64,000 bases of DNA from Metridium senile. Lineage: Eukaryota; Cnidaria; Anthozoa; Actiniaria; Metridiidae. The notes below the pieces were generated by a model. It did not search any database, was not told where the DNA came from, and worked only from the letters and a program-made list of their open reading frames with translations. Positions 1-9,476 of this stretch are shown here, piece after piece. The stretch covers positions 1 through 64,000 of the forward strand of contig CATKSA010000188.1 in assembly GCA_949775045.1 (NCBI GenBank). Direction: 5' to 3'. How positions within the stretch are numbered: position 1 is the stretch's first letter; every line of letters begins with the position of its first letter. The translations under genes and the position numbers were made by a program.

Positions 1-1143
1 AGTGCAGTCTGTATGGTTTGTTTTTTTCTGTTTGAACTAGCTGTGGGGAATTGGAAAACAGAGCGATCTGTGATCAATTGGCCCTAGTTAATCAATTGAC
101 TAAATGCTAAAATGGACTGTTTCAGAATGTTTTAAACTCTCACGTCTGGGGCTGTGCACAGGACTTCAGCGTGCAATTGCGGCCTTGCCTTGGAGGTGTG
201 GGCCATTAGAACTGCTTGCAGTGGCAGTGTTTGACAGCTTGGATTTTAACTTTGCTTAAATTGCTTTTCAGCGTCAATTGGTGTTCACGACAGTACAGTG
301 CAGTTGCATGCCGTACGACGTGTTGAATCATTGCAGGTAATGAATGAATTATATTATACTGTAGACCTGCAGGTCTGTTTAGTAATGATTATGATGTCAA
401 AGTTTCTCTATGTATAGTGCAGTCTGTATGGTTTGTTTTTTCTGTTTGAACTAGCTGTGGGGAATTGGAAAACAGAGCGATCTGTGATCAATTGGCCCTA
501 GTTAATCAATTGACTAAATGCTAAAATGGACTGTTTCAGAATGTTTTAAACTCTCACGTCTGGGGCTGTGCACAGGACTTCAGCGTGCAATTGCGGCCTT
601 GCCTTGGAGGTGTGGGCCATTAGAACTGCTTGCAGTGGCAGTGTTTGACAGCTTGGATTTTAACTTTGCTTAAATTGCTTTTCAGCGTCAATTGGTGTTC
701 ACGACAGTACAGTGCAGTTGCATGCCGTACGACGTGTTGAATCATTGCAGGTAATGAATGAATTATATTATACTGTAGACCTGCAGGTCTGTTTAGTAAT
801 GATTATGATGTCAAAGTTTCTCTATGTATAGTGCAGTCTGTATGGTTTGTTTTTTCTGTTTGAACTAGCTGTGGGGAATTGGAAAACAGAGCGATCTGTG
901 ATCAATTGGCCCTAGTTAATCAATTGACTAAATGCTAAAATGGACTGTTTCAGAATGTTTTAAACTCTCACGTCTGGGGCTGTGCACAGGACTTCAGCGT
1001 GCAATTGCGGCCTTGCCTTGGAGGTGTGGGCCAGCCAGGCGGTGTTTTTTTTGTCCTACTCAAACATACATCACTAGCTTGCAATTAGAACTGCTTGCAG
1101 TGGAAGTGTTCAGCTTGGATTTTAACTTGTCTTTTGCTTGCAG
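1..1143. repeat. Right end of a 414/415-bp satellite array (unit preceding A)
   Basis: Monomers begin at 1, 416 and 830, the same sequence as the big array at 18415-51178. The third (830-1143) is the diverged terminal monomer. It carries a 51-bp segment (1034-1084) absent from every interior monomer and ends in a strong splice-acceptor-like tract, cttttgcttgcag, at 1131-1143. Confidence 0.95.
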
Positions 1144-1455
1144 CTAATTCCCCGACCAAGGATTTGAAGATCAGGCCCTTTTATATTTGGACGTGATAGA
1201 AAATGATATATAAGGCCTGAAGTCAGTGTTGTGGTTGTTATAATATTTTGTTAGTGTTTTGCACACAAGATTGCCAGCGAGAATGGAAACTTTTAGGACG
1301 ACTTCCTGAATGGATTTGTGTGTGTAAGTGTGTAAATAAGTAAGTGAGTCAAGTTTTGAAAACAAAAAAAGTCTAAAATACCAAGAAAAAACTAATCCAA
1401 GTAATGTGTAGCAATTTAGTCAAAGGTTAAATAAATATTTTGTGAGATGATTTAC
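1144..1455 (+). other. Candidate terminal exon with polyadenylation signal (end of a satellite-spanning transcript)
   Basis: The sequence follows a good 3' splice site (pyrimidine-rich tract plus CAG ending at 1143) and reaches a canonical AATAAA at 1430-1435, about 290 bp downstream, with no intervening donor of comparable quality. No long reading frame is present, so if transcribed this would be a 3' non-coding exon. It is identical in layout to 51493-51805. No transcript evidence is available here, and the call rests only on signals. Confidence 0.3.
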
Positions 1456-2132
1456 GCGTGTTTTCTTTTTAATAGCTTTTTTAAACCCTTAAAAAAAACA
1501 CCCACTCTTTTTCTTTTGTCTTAAATTCCGTCTCCCTTTCTACCAACTCTCTTTTTTTTGTTTCAATTCCTTTTTTCTTTCAACTAACTTGTCTTCACTT
1601 TTGTCTTCAATTTTTTCTCCCTTCTTTCAACTTTCCTTCGTTACTTTTAAGTTTGTTTTTCCTTTCAAAAAAACTGTTCTCGTAAGTAAAAGGTATTTGT
1701 AAAAGGTCCTTTTGCAGAGAATCAGTTTTCATGATAGTTCTCTCGCCAACAACTAGTTTATCAAACACTATACATACATGCTTTTTCAGAATAATGCACT
1801 ACAATAATAATCAGAAAGGGTTTTTTTCTCATTTGTTTTTGTCCCTTTATATTTGCAAAAGAGATTTTTGATTTTTGATCCACATTTTGGGATTGACACC
1901 CTGATTATCTTGCAAGTATATAAACTTGCAGATATATTGCGATATACTTTGTTTATAATTGTAAATTGTTAATGTAATACTTAATTGTAATCACCGCTGA
2001 CGTCCGTGCCTGGATTAGTTTCACTATTATGGCAACATTAAACTGAAACTGAAAACAATCTCAATGGAGTTGCACATATTTGTTTTAACATTCTTAGGCA
2101 AATTTTAAGTAACCCCAAATTCAGGGTTCACT
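1456..2132. other. Gene-free spacer with pyrimidine-rich tract
   Basis: About 1495-1680 is a strongly strand-biased T/C tract (runs of T, CTTT and TTTC), a polypurine on the minus strand. The rest is AT-rich with no supported reading frame. The same stretch lies at 51806-52482 in unit B. Confidence 0.6.
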
Positions 2133-2157
2133 CCTAACCCTAACCCTAACCCTAACC
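2133..2157. repeat. Interstitial telomeric repeat (CCCTAA)n
   Basis: About four uninterrupted CCCTAA copies abut the first unit of a 220-bp direct repeat; a further CCCTAA starts the second unit at 2370. CCCTAA is the complement of the metazoan telomere repeat TTAGGG. In unit B the tract (52483-52534) is roughly twice as long and contains CCCTAAA 7-mers. Confidence 0.85.
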
Positions 2158-2597
2158 ATAAAAGCGTTTGTGCTATCCTGTATAATCCCAAAAACGATTA
2201 ACCCAAGGGTTGAAGCAAAAGCGTTTTTAACCGAAAAATCCCAAAACGTTTAGCAGATATGCCGATATCTCTTTAAACGTTTTTCGACTAGATGGCTATC
2301 AGTTTTGCAAACGAAACCAGCTTTTACGGATAAACGTTTCATATTTATCAACTGATCATTTCTTTTTAACCCTAACCATAAAAGCGTTTGTGCTATCCTG
2401 TATAATCCCAAAAACGATTAACCCATGCAAGGGTTGAAGCAAAAGCGTTTTTAACCGAAAAATCCCAAAACGTTTAGCAGATATGCCGATATCTCTTTAA
2501 ACGTTTTTCGACTAGATGGCTATCAGTTTTGCAAACGAAACCAGCTTTTACGGATAAACGTTTCATATTTATCAACTGATCATTTCTTTTTAACCTT
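2151..2597. repeat. 220-bp direct tandem repeat (two units)
   Basis: Units start at 2151 and 2371 and are almost identical; the second has a 4-bp TGCA insertion. Each unit begins with a telomere-like CCCTAACC and contains several AAACG/CGTTT words (for example AAAACGTTT). No coding potential is visible. The unit B equivalent is 52528-52974. Confidence 0.9.
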
Positions 2598-2816
2598 TCA
2601 GTCACTAGCTGTCTTCTTTTTTTTTCTTCTTCTTCTCATTTTAAATATACACCCAATTGCAAGAACGTTGTCCTGTCTTTTGTGATTTAGTAGGATAGGA
2701 ATTAATTAAAAGACAAAACAAGATCACTCAAGCTGAACTCTTGCTTTTGTTATTCCTTTGTTACTAAATTACTAATGTTCTTTTTTCATGTGACAATTAG
2801 GTGTATATACACGTAG

Positions 2817-3084
2817 CTATTTCAAAAAAAGTTGTCATCGCCAAAAGCGATAGGCGATAGGTTATTCCAAGACCCAAGTACACTATAGGTATAATCTAAA
2901 GTATCCACAGAAAAGCAGAAAAGCTGTCAGTACGTGTCTTCTAGGCACATTTTCAGTCCTTCGACAAGACATATAACTCTCCAGCGGAGATCGTTGTTTA
3001 GTGGAGTTGGCATGATTGAAAATTTCACGACTTAGGATTATACCCATAGTGCATTTTTGGCGATGACAACCTTTTTTGAAATAG
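2817..3084. mobile_element. MITE-like element with 30-bp terminal inverted repeats
   Basis: The left arm 2817-2846 and right arm 3055-3084 are inverted repeats with one mismatch (arm starts CTATTTCAAAAAA and ends GTTGTCATCGCCAAAA). The interior of about 210 bp has no transposase. A clear target-site duplication was not seen, so the class is unassigned. The unit B copy is at 53194-53461. Confidence 0.6.
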
Positions 3085-3416
3085 GTGTTTATGTTGTAGT
3101 TCAGGTTCAATATGATTTTAAACCAGTTCAATTTATTTTGAACAATTTTGAACCAGTACAATAGTCTTGAACTGGTACAATCTGACATTCTAAATCTAAG
3201 GGATTTTATTTATGGGACTAAATAAAACAGGGGGATCTAACCTACTTACCACACCCTCCTTTTGATCTCACTTACACCTCTCCCCCCCCCTAACTCTCTC
3301 ACTTACCTAACATTCCCACTTGACTTGCTAATTTGCCTTACTATACCTAACACATAACTAACTATTGAATTAATGTAATTGGGTTACCTGTGCTTTTTAT
3401 TTTTTCCTTTTTCTTA
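3085..3416. other. Gene-free spacer
   Basis: It holds several direct and inverted copies of TTGAACCAGT/ACTGGTTCAA (about 3117-3180), a short C-run near 3284 and AT-rich sequence. There is no supported gene. Confidence 0.5.
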
Positions 3417-3490
3417 CCACGGCTGGGAATAGAACCAGGATCTCTTGCTTCTAAGTCCAGAGACTACACCACTATACCACAATGACTCAG
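3417..3490 (-). repeat. tRNA-derived SINE head or tRNA pseudogene
   Basis: On the minus strand there is a perfect pol III A box, TGGTATAGTGG (3479-3469), followed at tRNA-like distance by a near-consensus B box, GGTTCTATTCC (3436-3426; one mismatch). The intervening anticodon arm does not pair well and no clean acceptor stem is visible, so a functional tRNA is unlikely. A/T-rich sequence follows, as in SINE bodies. The unit B copy is at 53792-53865. Confidence 0.55.
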
Positions 3491-3554
3491 TTGAAAATTC
3501 TGCATTAGACTTTTGTTTCATTCATAAACTCCCAATAATGGCATAAATTAAACC

Positions 3555-3753
3555 TATTCCTAAACCTAACCCTAAACCTAGTACTAGTACTACTACTAGT
3601 ATTAGTACTACTATTCATCCATTCGTTTATTCATTCATTCATTCATTCAATCATCCATTCATTCATTTATTCATCAGCCATTCGTTTATTCATTCGTTCA
3701 TCCATTCATTCATTCATTCATCAAATCATTATTCCAACCATTTATTCATTCCG
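3555..3753. repeat. Microsatellites: degenerate telomeric, (AGT)n and (ATTC)n
   Basis: A CCTAAACCTAACCCTAAACC tract (about 3557-3578) passes into imperfect AGT triplets (about 3579-3611) and then into a long imperfect ATTC/ATCC tetranucleotide run. No gene is present. The unit B equivalent is about 53930-54128. Confidence 0.85.
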
Positions 3754-3968
3754 TCAGTAAGCAGTATTTTTTTTCATAATAATAATGCTCTCAATTCATT
3801 CAGTCGATCATTATTGATAACAAATAAAAAACACAGGACCACTGAATTATACACTTAAATATTTTTATTTGAAATAAACATGGGTACATAACAATCAATA
3901 GCCTTGACGTATTTACACGTAATTGCAAGAACGAACGTTTTCTATTTCTTTCCCACTTAATTACAAAC

Positions 3969-5033
3969 GCATCATTAATATTTTTTTTAAATTATTATCC
4001 AAAAAAAACCTTGCCTAAATAACTAATATATTTCTAGATGTTTTTAAAACTAACATTAACTAATGAATTAACTGTAACAATGAACCAAAACTAAATTTCT
4101 CTATAAATTAACAGTAACAGCTGAAAACACGTAACGTAAACGCAACGTATATATATTTTTAGATTTTGCTTTTTTTTATACAAAAAGAGAACAAATGCGA
4201 AAGTTGTATTTGCAGACAAATATATAGAAAAGAGAGAACGGGAAAAAAATGTTTTTGACTTGTAATACATTTTTGCCTTCGTATACGACTTTCGCATTCG
4301 AGACGAAACAGACTGCAAAGGATTTCGTCCAATACCTCTGGCATAATTTTTACCAAACAGTTCAAAAATTACGGTCTGACAGCATATTGGGCGTCAACCT
4401 ATATTTAATTGTCAGCCAGCTAGGTTATAACAAGATGAACTGCCGAAACTGAACTATTCGCATCATTAATATATTTTTTTAATTATTATCCAAAAAAAAA
4501 ACCTTGCCTAAATAACCAATATATTTCTAGATGTTCTCAATCCTAACATTAACTAATGAATTAACTGTAACAATGAACCAAAACTAAATTTCTCTATAAA
4601 TTAACAGTAACAGCTGAAAACACGTAACGTAAACGCAACGTATATATTTTTATATATTTTGCTTTTTTTAACAAAAAGAGAACAAATGCGAAAGTTGTAT
4701 TTGCAGACAAATATATAGAAAAGAGAGAACGGGAAAAAAATGTTTTTGACTTGTAATACATTTTTGCCTTCATATACGACTTTCGCATTCGAGACGAAAC
4801 AGACTGCAAAGGATTTCGTCCAATACCTCTGGCATAATTTTTACCAAACAGTTCAAAAATTACGGTCTGACAGCATATTGGGCGTCAACCTACATACTTA
4901 TAACAATTTAATTGTCGGCCAGCTATAGGTTTATAACAAGATGAACTGCCGAAACTGAACTATTTGCATCATTAATATATTTTTTTAATTATTATCCAAA
5001 AAAAAAACCTTGCCTAAATAACCAATATATTGG
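3969..5033. repeat. 491/506-bp tandem repeat, two units plus truncated third
   Basis: Units start at 3969, 4460 and 4966 (GCATCATTAATAT). The third is cut after about 70 bp, where it joins the recombinase 3' flank. Each full unit contains an inverted repeat of 17 bp (4195-4211 with 4281-4297 in unit 1). Short reading frames on both strands (62-75 codons) resemble no family I know and have no codon signature. Unit B of the macro-repeat has a single hybrid unit (54344-54849). Confidence 0.9.
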
Positions 5034-5142
5034 GCGTCAACATATTTACGAAGGCGCATCGACTTGAAAACACGTGCTCTCTCCGACATTAAAAAATGGT
5101 AAATGACAAGTAGCAGGGCCGGGGGAAAAAACCTCAAAGAAA

Positions 5143-7924
5143 TCAAGTGCGAGCCTGCCTGTGTAAATCTAGCCTATCTGAACGCAACTCGTAAAGCCGA
5201 TCGCTTGCGTTGTATACGAGATCTATTGGAAAGAGAACACTGGCGCTAGACTCCACATAACTTTTCCCTGTGACCATTCTAAAGCAATTTTGAGAGACCT
5301 CGTCGAAGTGTGCTAGGACGACATCCTTTTTGTTACCGCTGTAACGTAAAACTTTGGCCAAAAGAATTTGCGGAGATTGACCGGTTGAATTACTCGCAAC
5401 TAAGGCCACAAAATCGCCTGGTGTCGCCATAGCGTCTGCGTAACCATCATCGTCATGACTAGTTGCCGCAATTGCAAATTCATCGTCGCGCGAGTGGTCT
5501 GCGAAAATTGTCTCATTTGCTTTTCGTGCGAGGACTCCTAGAGCAGGAGTTTTTTTTTCGTCTCTGCTACGGTCGTCGTAAAACCTGCGTTGCGACCTGA
5601 CACTGTGTCGCATAACGGTTGCTAGACTTTCTAGCAATTGACCACTGTCGTGTGCCTCTGGAAGGCTTAAGAAATACGAAACTACGCTATGACGAATATC
5701 GTTCACGCCTAATCTTAAGTCGCAGTGGCGTTCGAAGAGGTTCCCTATGTACTTGTTGAATGATGCGACGCAAAATGGCTGGCCCCTTGCATTCACGAGA
5801 AAAAAATCGTGGCTGGCTCCCTGAAGCAGTTTGGACCGATAGGACTTAATGTAAAGGCAAATATGGTACTCGAGCTGACTCCCTCTTAAAACAGTCCTGT
5901 CCGGGCCGTAAAATCGCTTAGTCTTATAATCGTTGCACAACAAAATGAGGGTGTCGCCATCATGAACTAAAAAATTACCATCTAGCGAACTGACGGAGGC
6001 CTCCGTCTCGGCTATTCTGAGCGAGATGAACTCCTTACACCGGCCGGTCGCGTGTGTGTACAATAAAAGAATGCACAAATTCATGAGAGCTTTCGCCTTG
6101 GTCACACCTGTCGGCGAGTCTTCGAACTCGTGCAACAAATTCCTAGCTATCTCAAGTATTTCTTCGTACAAAATAGACTTTTTTTTCCCTACCGCTGGTC
6201 TTTCCCTCCTAGCGTCAAATTCTAACTGGCTTTGGAGCGCGCGCAATCTAGAAATGGAAGGAAGACCCTCTTGCTCGGTTGCAGTCTGGTCACGGTGCAA
6301 ATAGCGAACAACACTTATAAGGGCCGAGACGTACCTGGATACGGTGATGCTCTGAAGATTTCGGTCGCTCGACCTTAAATAATTACAAAACCCCTCTACC
6401 AAGTCTCCGTGCTCGACATGCTCAAACGAGATGGTCACGCCTGGACGAACGTCCTTCACGTATTTAAAATAGCCTAGGAGTCTCTCGATGGTTTTAAGAA
6501 CAGTCGCGTCTTGCAAAACATGACAGTTTCGTTGCGTGTTTAGCGGCCGAGTGTAAAAAGACTTGAACTTTTCGATCTCGTTGGTAACATTTGCATCTAG
6601 CTGGTCGAGCGAAATTTTTCTACTAGCGCGACGATTGCTGGAGGAAGAAACTGATGTGACTTCGTCCTCCGAAGAGCTACTACTGTCATTTACAATTTCA
6701 ACTGGAATTTGTGGTATGAAATTTTCCCGCGGAGGCAGTTGTGAATCATTTTCGGAGGCCAGAGGAACACGTGTTTTTATTTCGACTTCGCTAGAGCATA
6801 TATAAGAACTACTGCTGCTATTATCATTGTTATCATTAATACCGCCATGGATAATGGTGTTATTTCTACTAGTGAATGAGTGCGCGTGCTGCAATTTCGA
6901 TTTATGAGTACAGTGTGCGGCTGTCGATTCCCCTAAGAGCAACAATTTTGACGGCCCACTATCTAGTTTATCTGCATCATTGCTATGCGACATGCTCGAT
7001 GGAACTACTGATTGATTTTGGTTTGTCGCCGACAAACTATGCGAAATATTAAACTTGCGCTTTTTGGGGGGAGAGCTAAGGGTCTCTCTACCCTCACAAT
7101 GGGTAATTAGTCTAAATACGTCGAATTGTGAAATCAGTTTGAAGGCGCCTATTGCAATATCGGGAATCCTGTCTTTGAAATGAATGTGTTCTTGGACTGA
7201 GCATCTTGGTTTTAATATTTTTAGATTCCTCACCCATGTCTTTAAAGTTCCAGTTGGCACACTGGGAAAAAGCTTCATTCTTACTTCGGAGTAACAATAA
7301 TAGATCACTTCCCCACGCGATACGTTGGACAATTCCTTTAACATGTTGTTGCGTTGTTGGCTGAAACAAAATGAGTCGGCATTATTGTCTAGAAACTTTT
7401 TATGACAAAAAAACAAACAAATTCTTATACACTGTTTATGACAAGTGATAAAAATGGGACCCTGTTTATGACAGTTTAGGACAGTGTTAATGCCGCGAAA
7501 ACGTGCTAAATTTCCCGAAAGACGAAAGACCGCGCTGCTCATCATATTACCTAATTAATATACATGATTATGACAACAAAAAAAAAAAAAACTAAGGAAA
7601 TGGGGAAATGGGGTAAAAAGGATACCCTGTTCATGACAGAAAACTCAAAAAACCATACCCTGTTTATGACAGAAAGCTCGAAAAACCATACCCTGTTTAT
7701 GACAGGGGGACTAAAACGTTTGGGATTAAAACGTTTCTCTTTAAAAATAAAGATAGTTAAACATGTTATTAGTTGCGATCGTAAATTACTTACGTCAAAT
7801 TTGTAGGAGTGTGTGGTCGTGCCCGAACTGGGGTGTATTTCAATGAATGATCGGCATTTGAGGTCTCCATGTCCAAACGGTGTTCTTTCAAAACTGATTG
7901 TGAGAGCGCTGTCTGTTCCCCCAT
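5143..7924 (-). CDS. Crypton-like tyrosine recombinase, spliced (exons 7924-7794 and 7360-5143)
   Basis: This is a DNA strand-exchange enzyme of the tyrosine recombinase family, predicted nuclear. The model joins an ATG exon (7924-7794, donor GAC/gtaagt) to the main exon at 7360 (acceptor ttttgtttcag). The frame continues exactly across the junction (AC+C, Thr44), giving about 782 residues. Visible parts in the spliced numbering: nuclear localisation signal PPKKRKF (141-147), Ser/Asn/Glu-rich linker (222-292), helical core-binding region (about 312-422) and catalytic domain (about 437-647). Catalytic residues are Arg484 (GRCKEF), Lys523 or Lys525 in a beta-hairpin, Arg600-His601 (NDIRH), His629 (MRHS) and nucleophile Tyr638 (RRFY), nine residues after His629. 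The usual first His of HxxR is Asn597. Residues about 687-772 may form a small beta barrel. An uninterrupted frame also runs upstream to 7545, but it crosses the intronic repeats and is less likely the real N terminus. It resembles animal Cryptons; the subfamily is not resolved. Confidence 0.8.
7625..7705. promoter_or_regulatory. Iteron-like sites CCCTGTTYATGACAG, 33-bp spacing (proximal set)
   Basis: Three 15-bp sites start at 7625, 7658 and 7691, exactly 33 bp apart (about three helical turns). Weaker relatives lie at 7396, 7432 and 7460. They sit in the intron between the proximal cassette exon and the main exon. Regular phasing suggests cooperative protein binding, possibly by the recombinase itself. 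That role is inference. Confidence 0.6.
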
Positions 7925-8124
7925 CAAGTCGCTACTAAAAAAAAAAACACAATCAGTCATTATTACTAGTTAGATGACAGTTTAGGACCCCGTGTTAATG
8001 CCGCGAAAACGTGCTGAATTTCCCGAAAGACGAAAGACCGCGCTGCTCATCATATTACCTAATTAATATACATGATTATGACAAAAACAAAGTAAGGAAA
8101 TTGGGAAATGGGGTAAAAAGGATA

Positions 8125-8205
8125 CCCTGTTCATGACAGAAAACTAAAAAAAACATACCCTGTTTATGACAGAAAGCTCGAAAAACCATACCCTGTTTAT
8201 GACAG
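8125..8205. promoter_or_regulatory. Iteron-like sites CCCTGTTYATGACAG, 33-bp spacing (distal set)
   Basis: These are copies at 8125, 8158 and 8191 with the same 33-bp phase, in the second duplicated block. Confidence 0.6.
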
Positions 8206-8293
8206 GGGGACTAAAACGTTTGGGATTAAAACGTTTCTCTTTAAAAATAAAGATAGTTAAACATGTTATTAGTTGCGATCGTAAATTACTTAC

Positions 8294-8449
8294 GTCAAAT
8301 TTGTAGGAGTGTGTGGTCGTTCTCGGAGTGGAGTGTATTTCAATGAATGATCGGCATTTGAGGTCTCCATGTCCAAACGGTGTTTTTTCAAAACTGGAAT
8401 GTGTGTCATCGATTGTAAGGGCGCTGTGTGTTCCCCCATCAAGTCGCTA
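8294..8449 (-). CDS. Duplicated first/cassette exon of the tyrosine recombinase gene (distal copy)
   Basis: This is a 156-nt exon candidate, paralogous to the proximal one at 7934-7794 (141 nt). It is bounded by a poly-T acceptor (AG at 8451-8450) and the donor GAC/gtaagt. Both exons are phase 2 at both ends and divisible by three. Either can therefore be spliced to the main exon alone, or both in series, without a frame change. Both contain an ATG a few codons after the acceptor and encode a similar short N-terminal segment ending in RPHTPTNL. The distal copy has a short insertion and several substitutions. Which copy is used cannot be decided from sequence. Confidence 0.6.
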
Positions 8450-8495
8450 CTAAAAAAAAAACACACACACACAATCAGTCATTATTACTAGTTAG

Positions 8496-9010
8496 ATCAG
8501 TCTACGTTCAATATCTATCTACGAAAGAAATTAAGACAATACTTTTTTCGTACTGAAGCTGTGAGCGCCAAAAACTGATTTCTTGAAGAACGGCTGTTGT
8601 ACAAGGCTAAAATCTATTTATTCAGAAAGTTTAACTTGTTTGTAAGTGGAAAAGACTGATGAAAGTGGAGCCAAAGTGTTATTAACCCAAACCAAAAATT
8701 TGAATTGAAAATGAGGTTTAGGCCTTTATCTGTTTATTTCCCATACCTTTTCTTTAAAAAATGCCCCAAAAAGCTGCATTCTAACACAAATTCAACAAAA
8801 CATCTTTGTACAATTGAAAATACCGCTTAAACAGGCATGTTATCTTAGTACATTAGTTTCTAACTGTTTAAAGAGGTTTTTGAGCGTTAACCCAAAACGA
8901 AAATTGAGATTAAAACTCGTGCAAAAGTCTAGTTTATGGCGCTTTTTGCCAATATTGCTTGTCATTGAAAAAAATATCCTCTTAATCTGCTAATTTTAAT
9001 ACTTACTTAC
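8496..9010. other. AT-rich spacer upstream of the recombinase exons
   Basis: No gene, repeat or clear regulatory site was recognised. If the candidate 5' exons at 9011 and 9384 are used, this is intron. Confidence 0.4.
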
Positions 9011-9096
9011 CTACTTATAGTATTTCAAATGTGTCGATTTGAATAGGAGAGAATGCCTAGCTCGGTGCGTTCTTTATTTGGAGAGCAATCAAAGAT
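9011..9096 (-). other. Candidate upstream exon of the recombinase gene (86 nt)
   Basis: It is bounded by a strong acceptor (cctccatgttgcag, AG at 9098-9097) and a strong donor (TAG/gtaagt at 9010-9005). The length is phase-compatible with the cassette exons, but the frame that would be continuous contains one in-frame TGA. It may therefore be 5' UTR or carry the end of an upstream ORF. Identical at 58888-58973. Confidence 0.3.
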
Positions 9097-9383
9097 CTGC
9101 AACATGGAGGAATTAGGAAATCAGCATACATCAAACCATGGCCAAAACATTATACAATATATCAATACCTTATAATCGTAGGAGCTAATATGCTGTCCAG
9201 TATATACCGCGTATATAACTATTTAGTTCCTTCGCTATAGTAGAACGACTCGATTATAGTAACAAATCGCAAACGGTCATGATCATCACCGTGGCAAACT
9301 GCACTGATGTCTAGCTACAATACTGACAATCGCTAGTGTTGGAATGAACGTACGTGCTTCGACATATCACTAAATAAACATAC

Positions 9384-9476
9384 CTTCCTGGACTTTGGCC
9401 AGACAGAACGGCACCAATAGTGATTAACAATAGAGTTTCCAGATAGATATCCTATCAGTGTTGTCGATCTAAACAT
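9384..9476 (-). other. Candidate upstream exon with ATG (31 codons) ending at a donor
   Basis: The ATG at 9476-9474 opens 31 codons that end exactly at donor AAG/gtatgt (9383-9378), phase 0. Joined to 9096-9011 it would give an ORF of about 54 codons ending at TGA, hence a possible uORF in the recombinase leader. No homology is recognised. Unit B equivalent: 59261-59353. Confidence 0.25.

Larger units (their letters stand above)
7470..8495. repeat. About 500-bp tandem duplication covering the recombinase 5' exon, intron and repeats
   Basis: Blocks begin with GACAGTTTAGGAC at 7471 and 7974. Internal landmarks recur at offsets of 508, 500 and 515 bp because of small indels in A-runs and in the exon. 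Each block includes three 33-bp-phased sites, an intron donor and one cassette exon. It is conserved in unit B (57354-58372). Confidence 0.88.

Noticed and set aside
932..1147. 71-codon plus-strand frame in the terminal satellite monomer (also 51281-51496)
   Set aside because: It depends on the 51-bp edge segment and is absent from interior monomers; no family recognised.
2883..3188. 101-codon minus-strand frame (also 53260-53565)
   Set aside because: It overlaps the inverted-repeat element and its flank; not conserved as a protein family I know.
3417..3490. Functional tRNA gene
   Set aside because: A and B boxes are good, but anticodon and acceptor stems do not pair; better explained as a SINE head or tRNA pseudogene.
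4091..4928. 62-75-codon frames on both strands of the 491-bp repeat
   Set aside because: Overlapping on both strands, changed freely between repeat units and without codon or domain signal.
5910..6805. Plus-strand frames of 80-92 codons inside the recombinase exon
   Set aside because: Antisense shadows of the recombinase coding frame.
7361..7545. N-terminal 62 codons of the uninterrupted 800-codon recombinase frame
   Set aside because: They translate the repeated TGTCATAAACAG sites and end exactly at a strong acceptor, so they are more likely intron than protein. Not fully excluded.
5143..7545. Integron or phage integrase with attachment array
   Set aside because: Introns, a nuclear localisation signal, and metazoan-type repeats around it argue for a eukaryotic Crypton-like enzyme.
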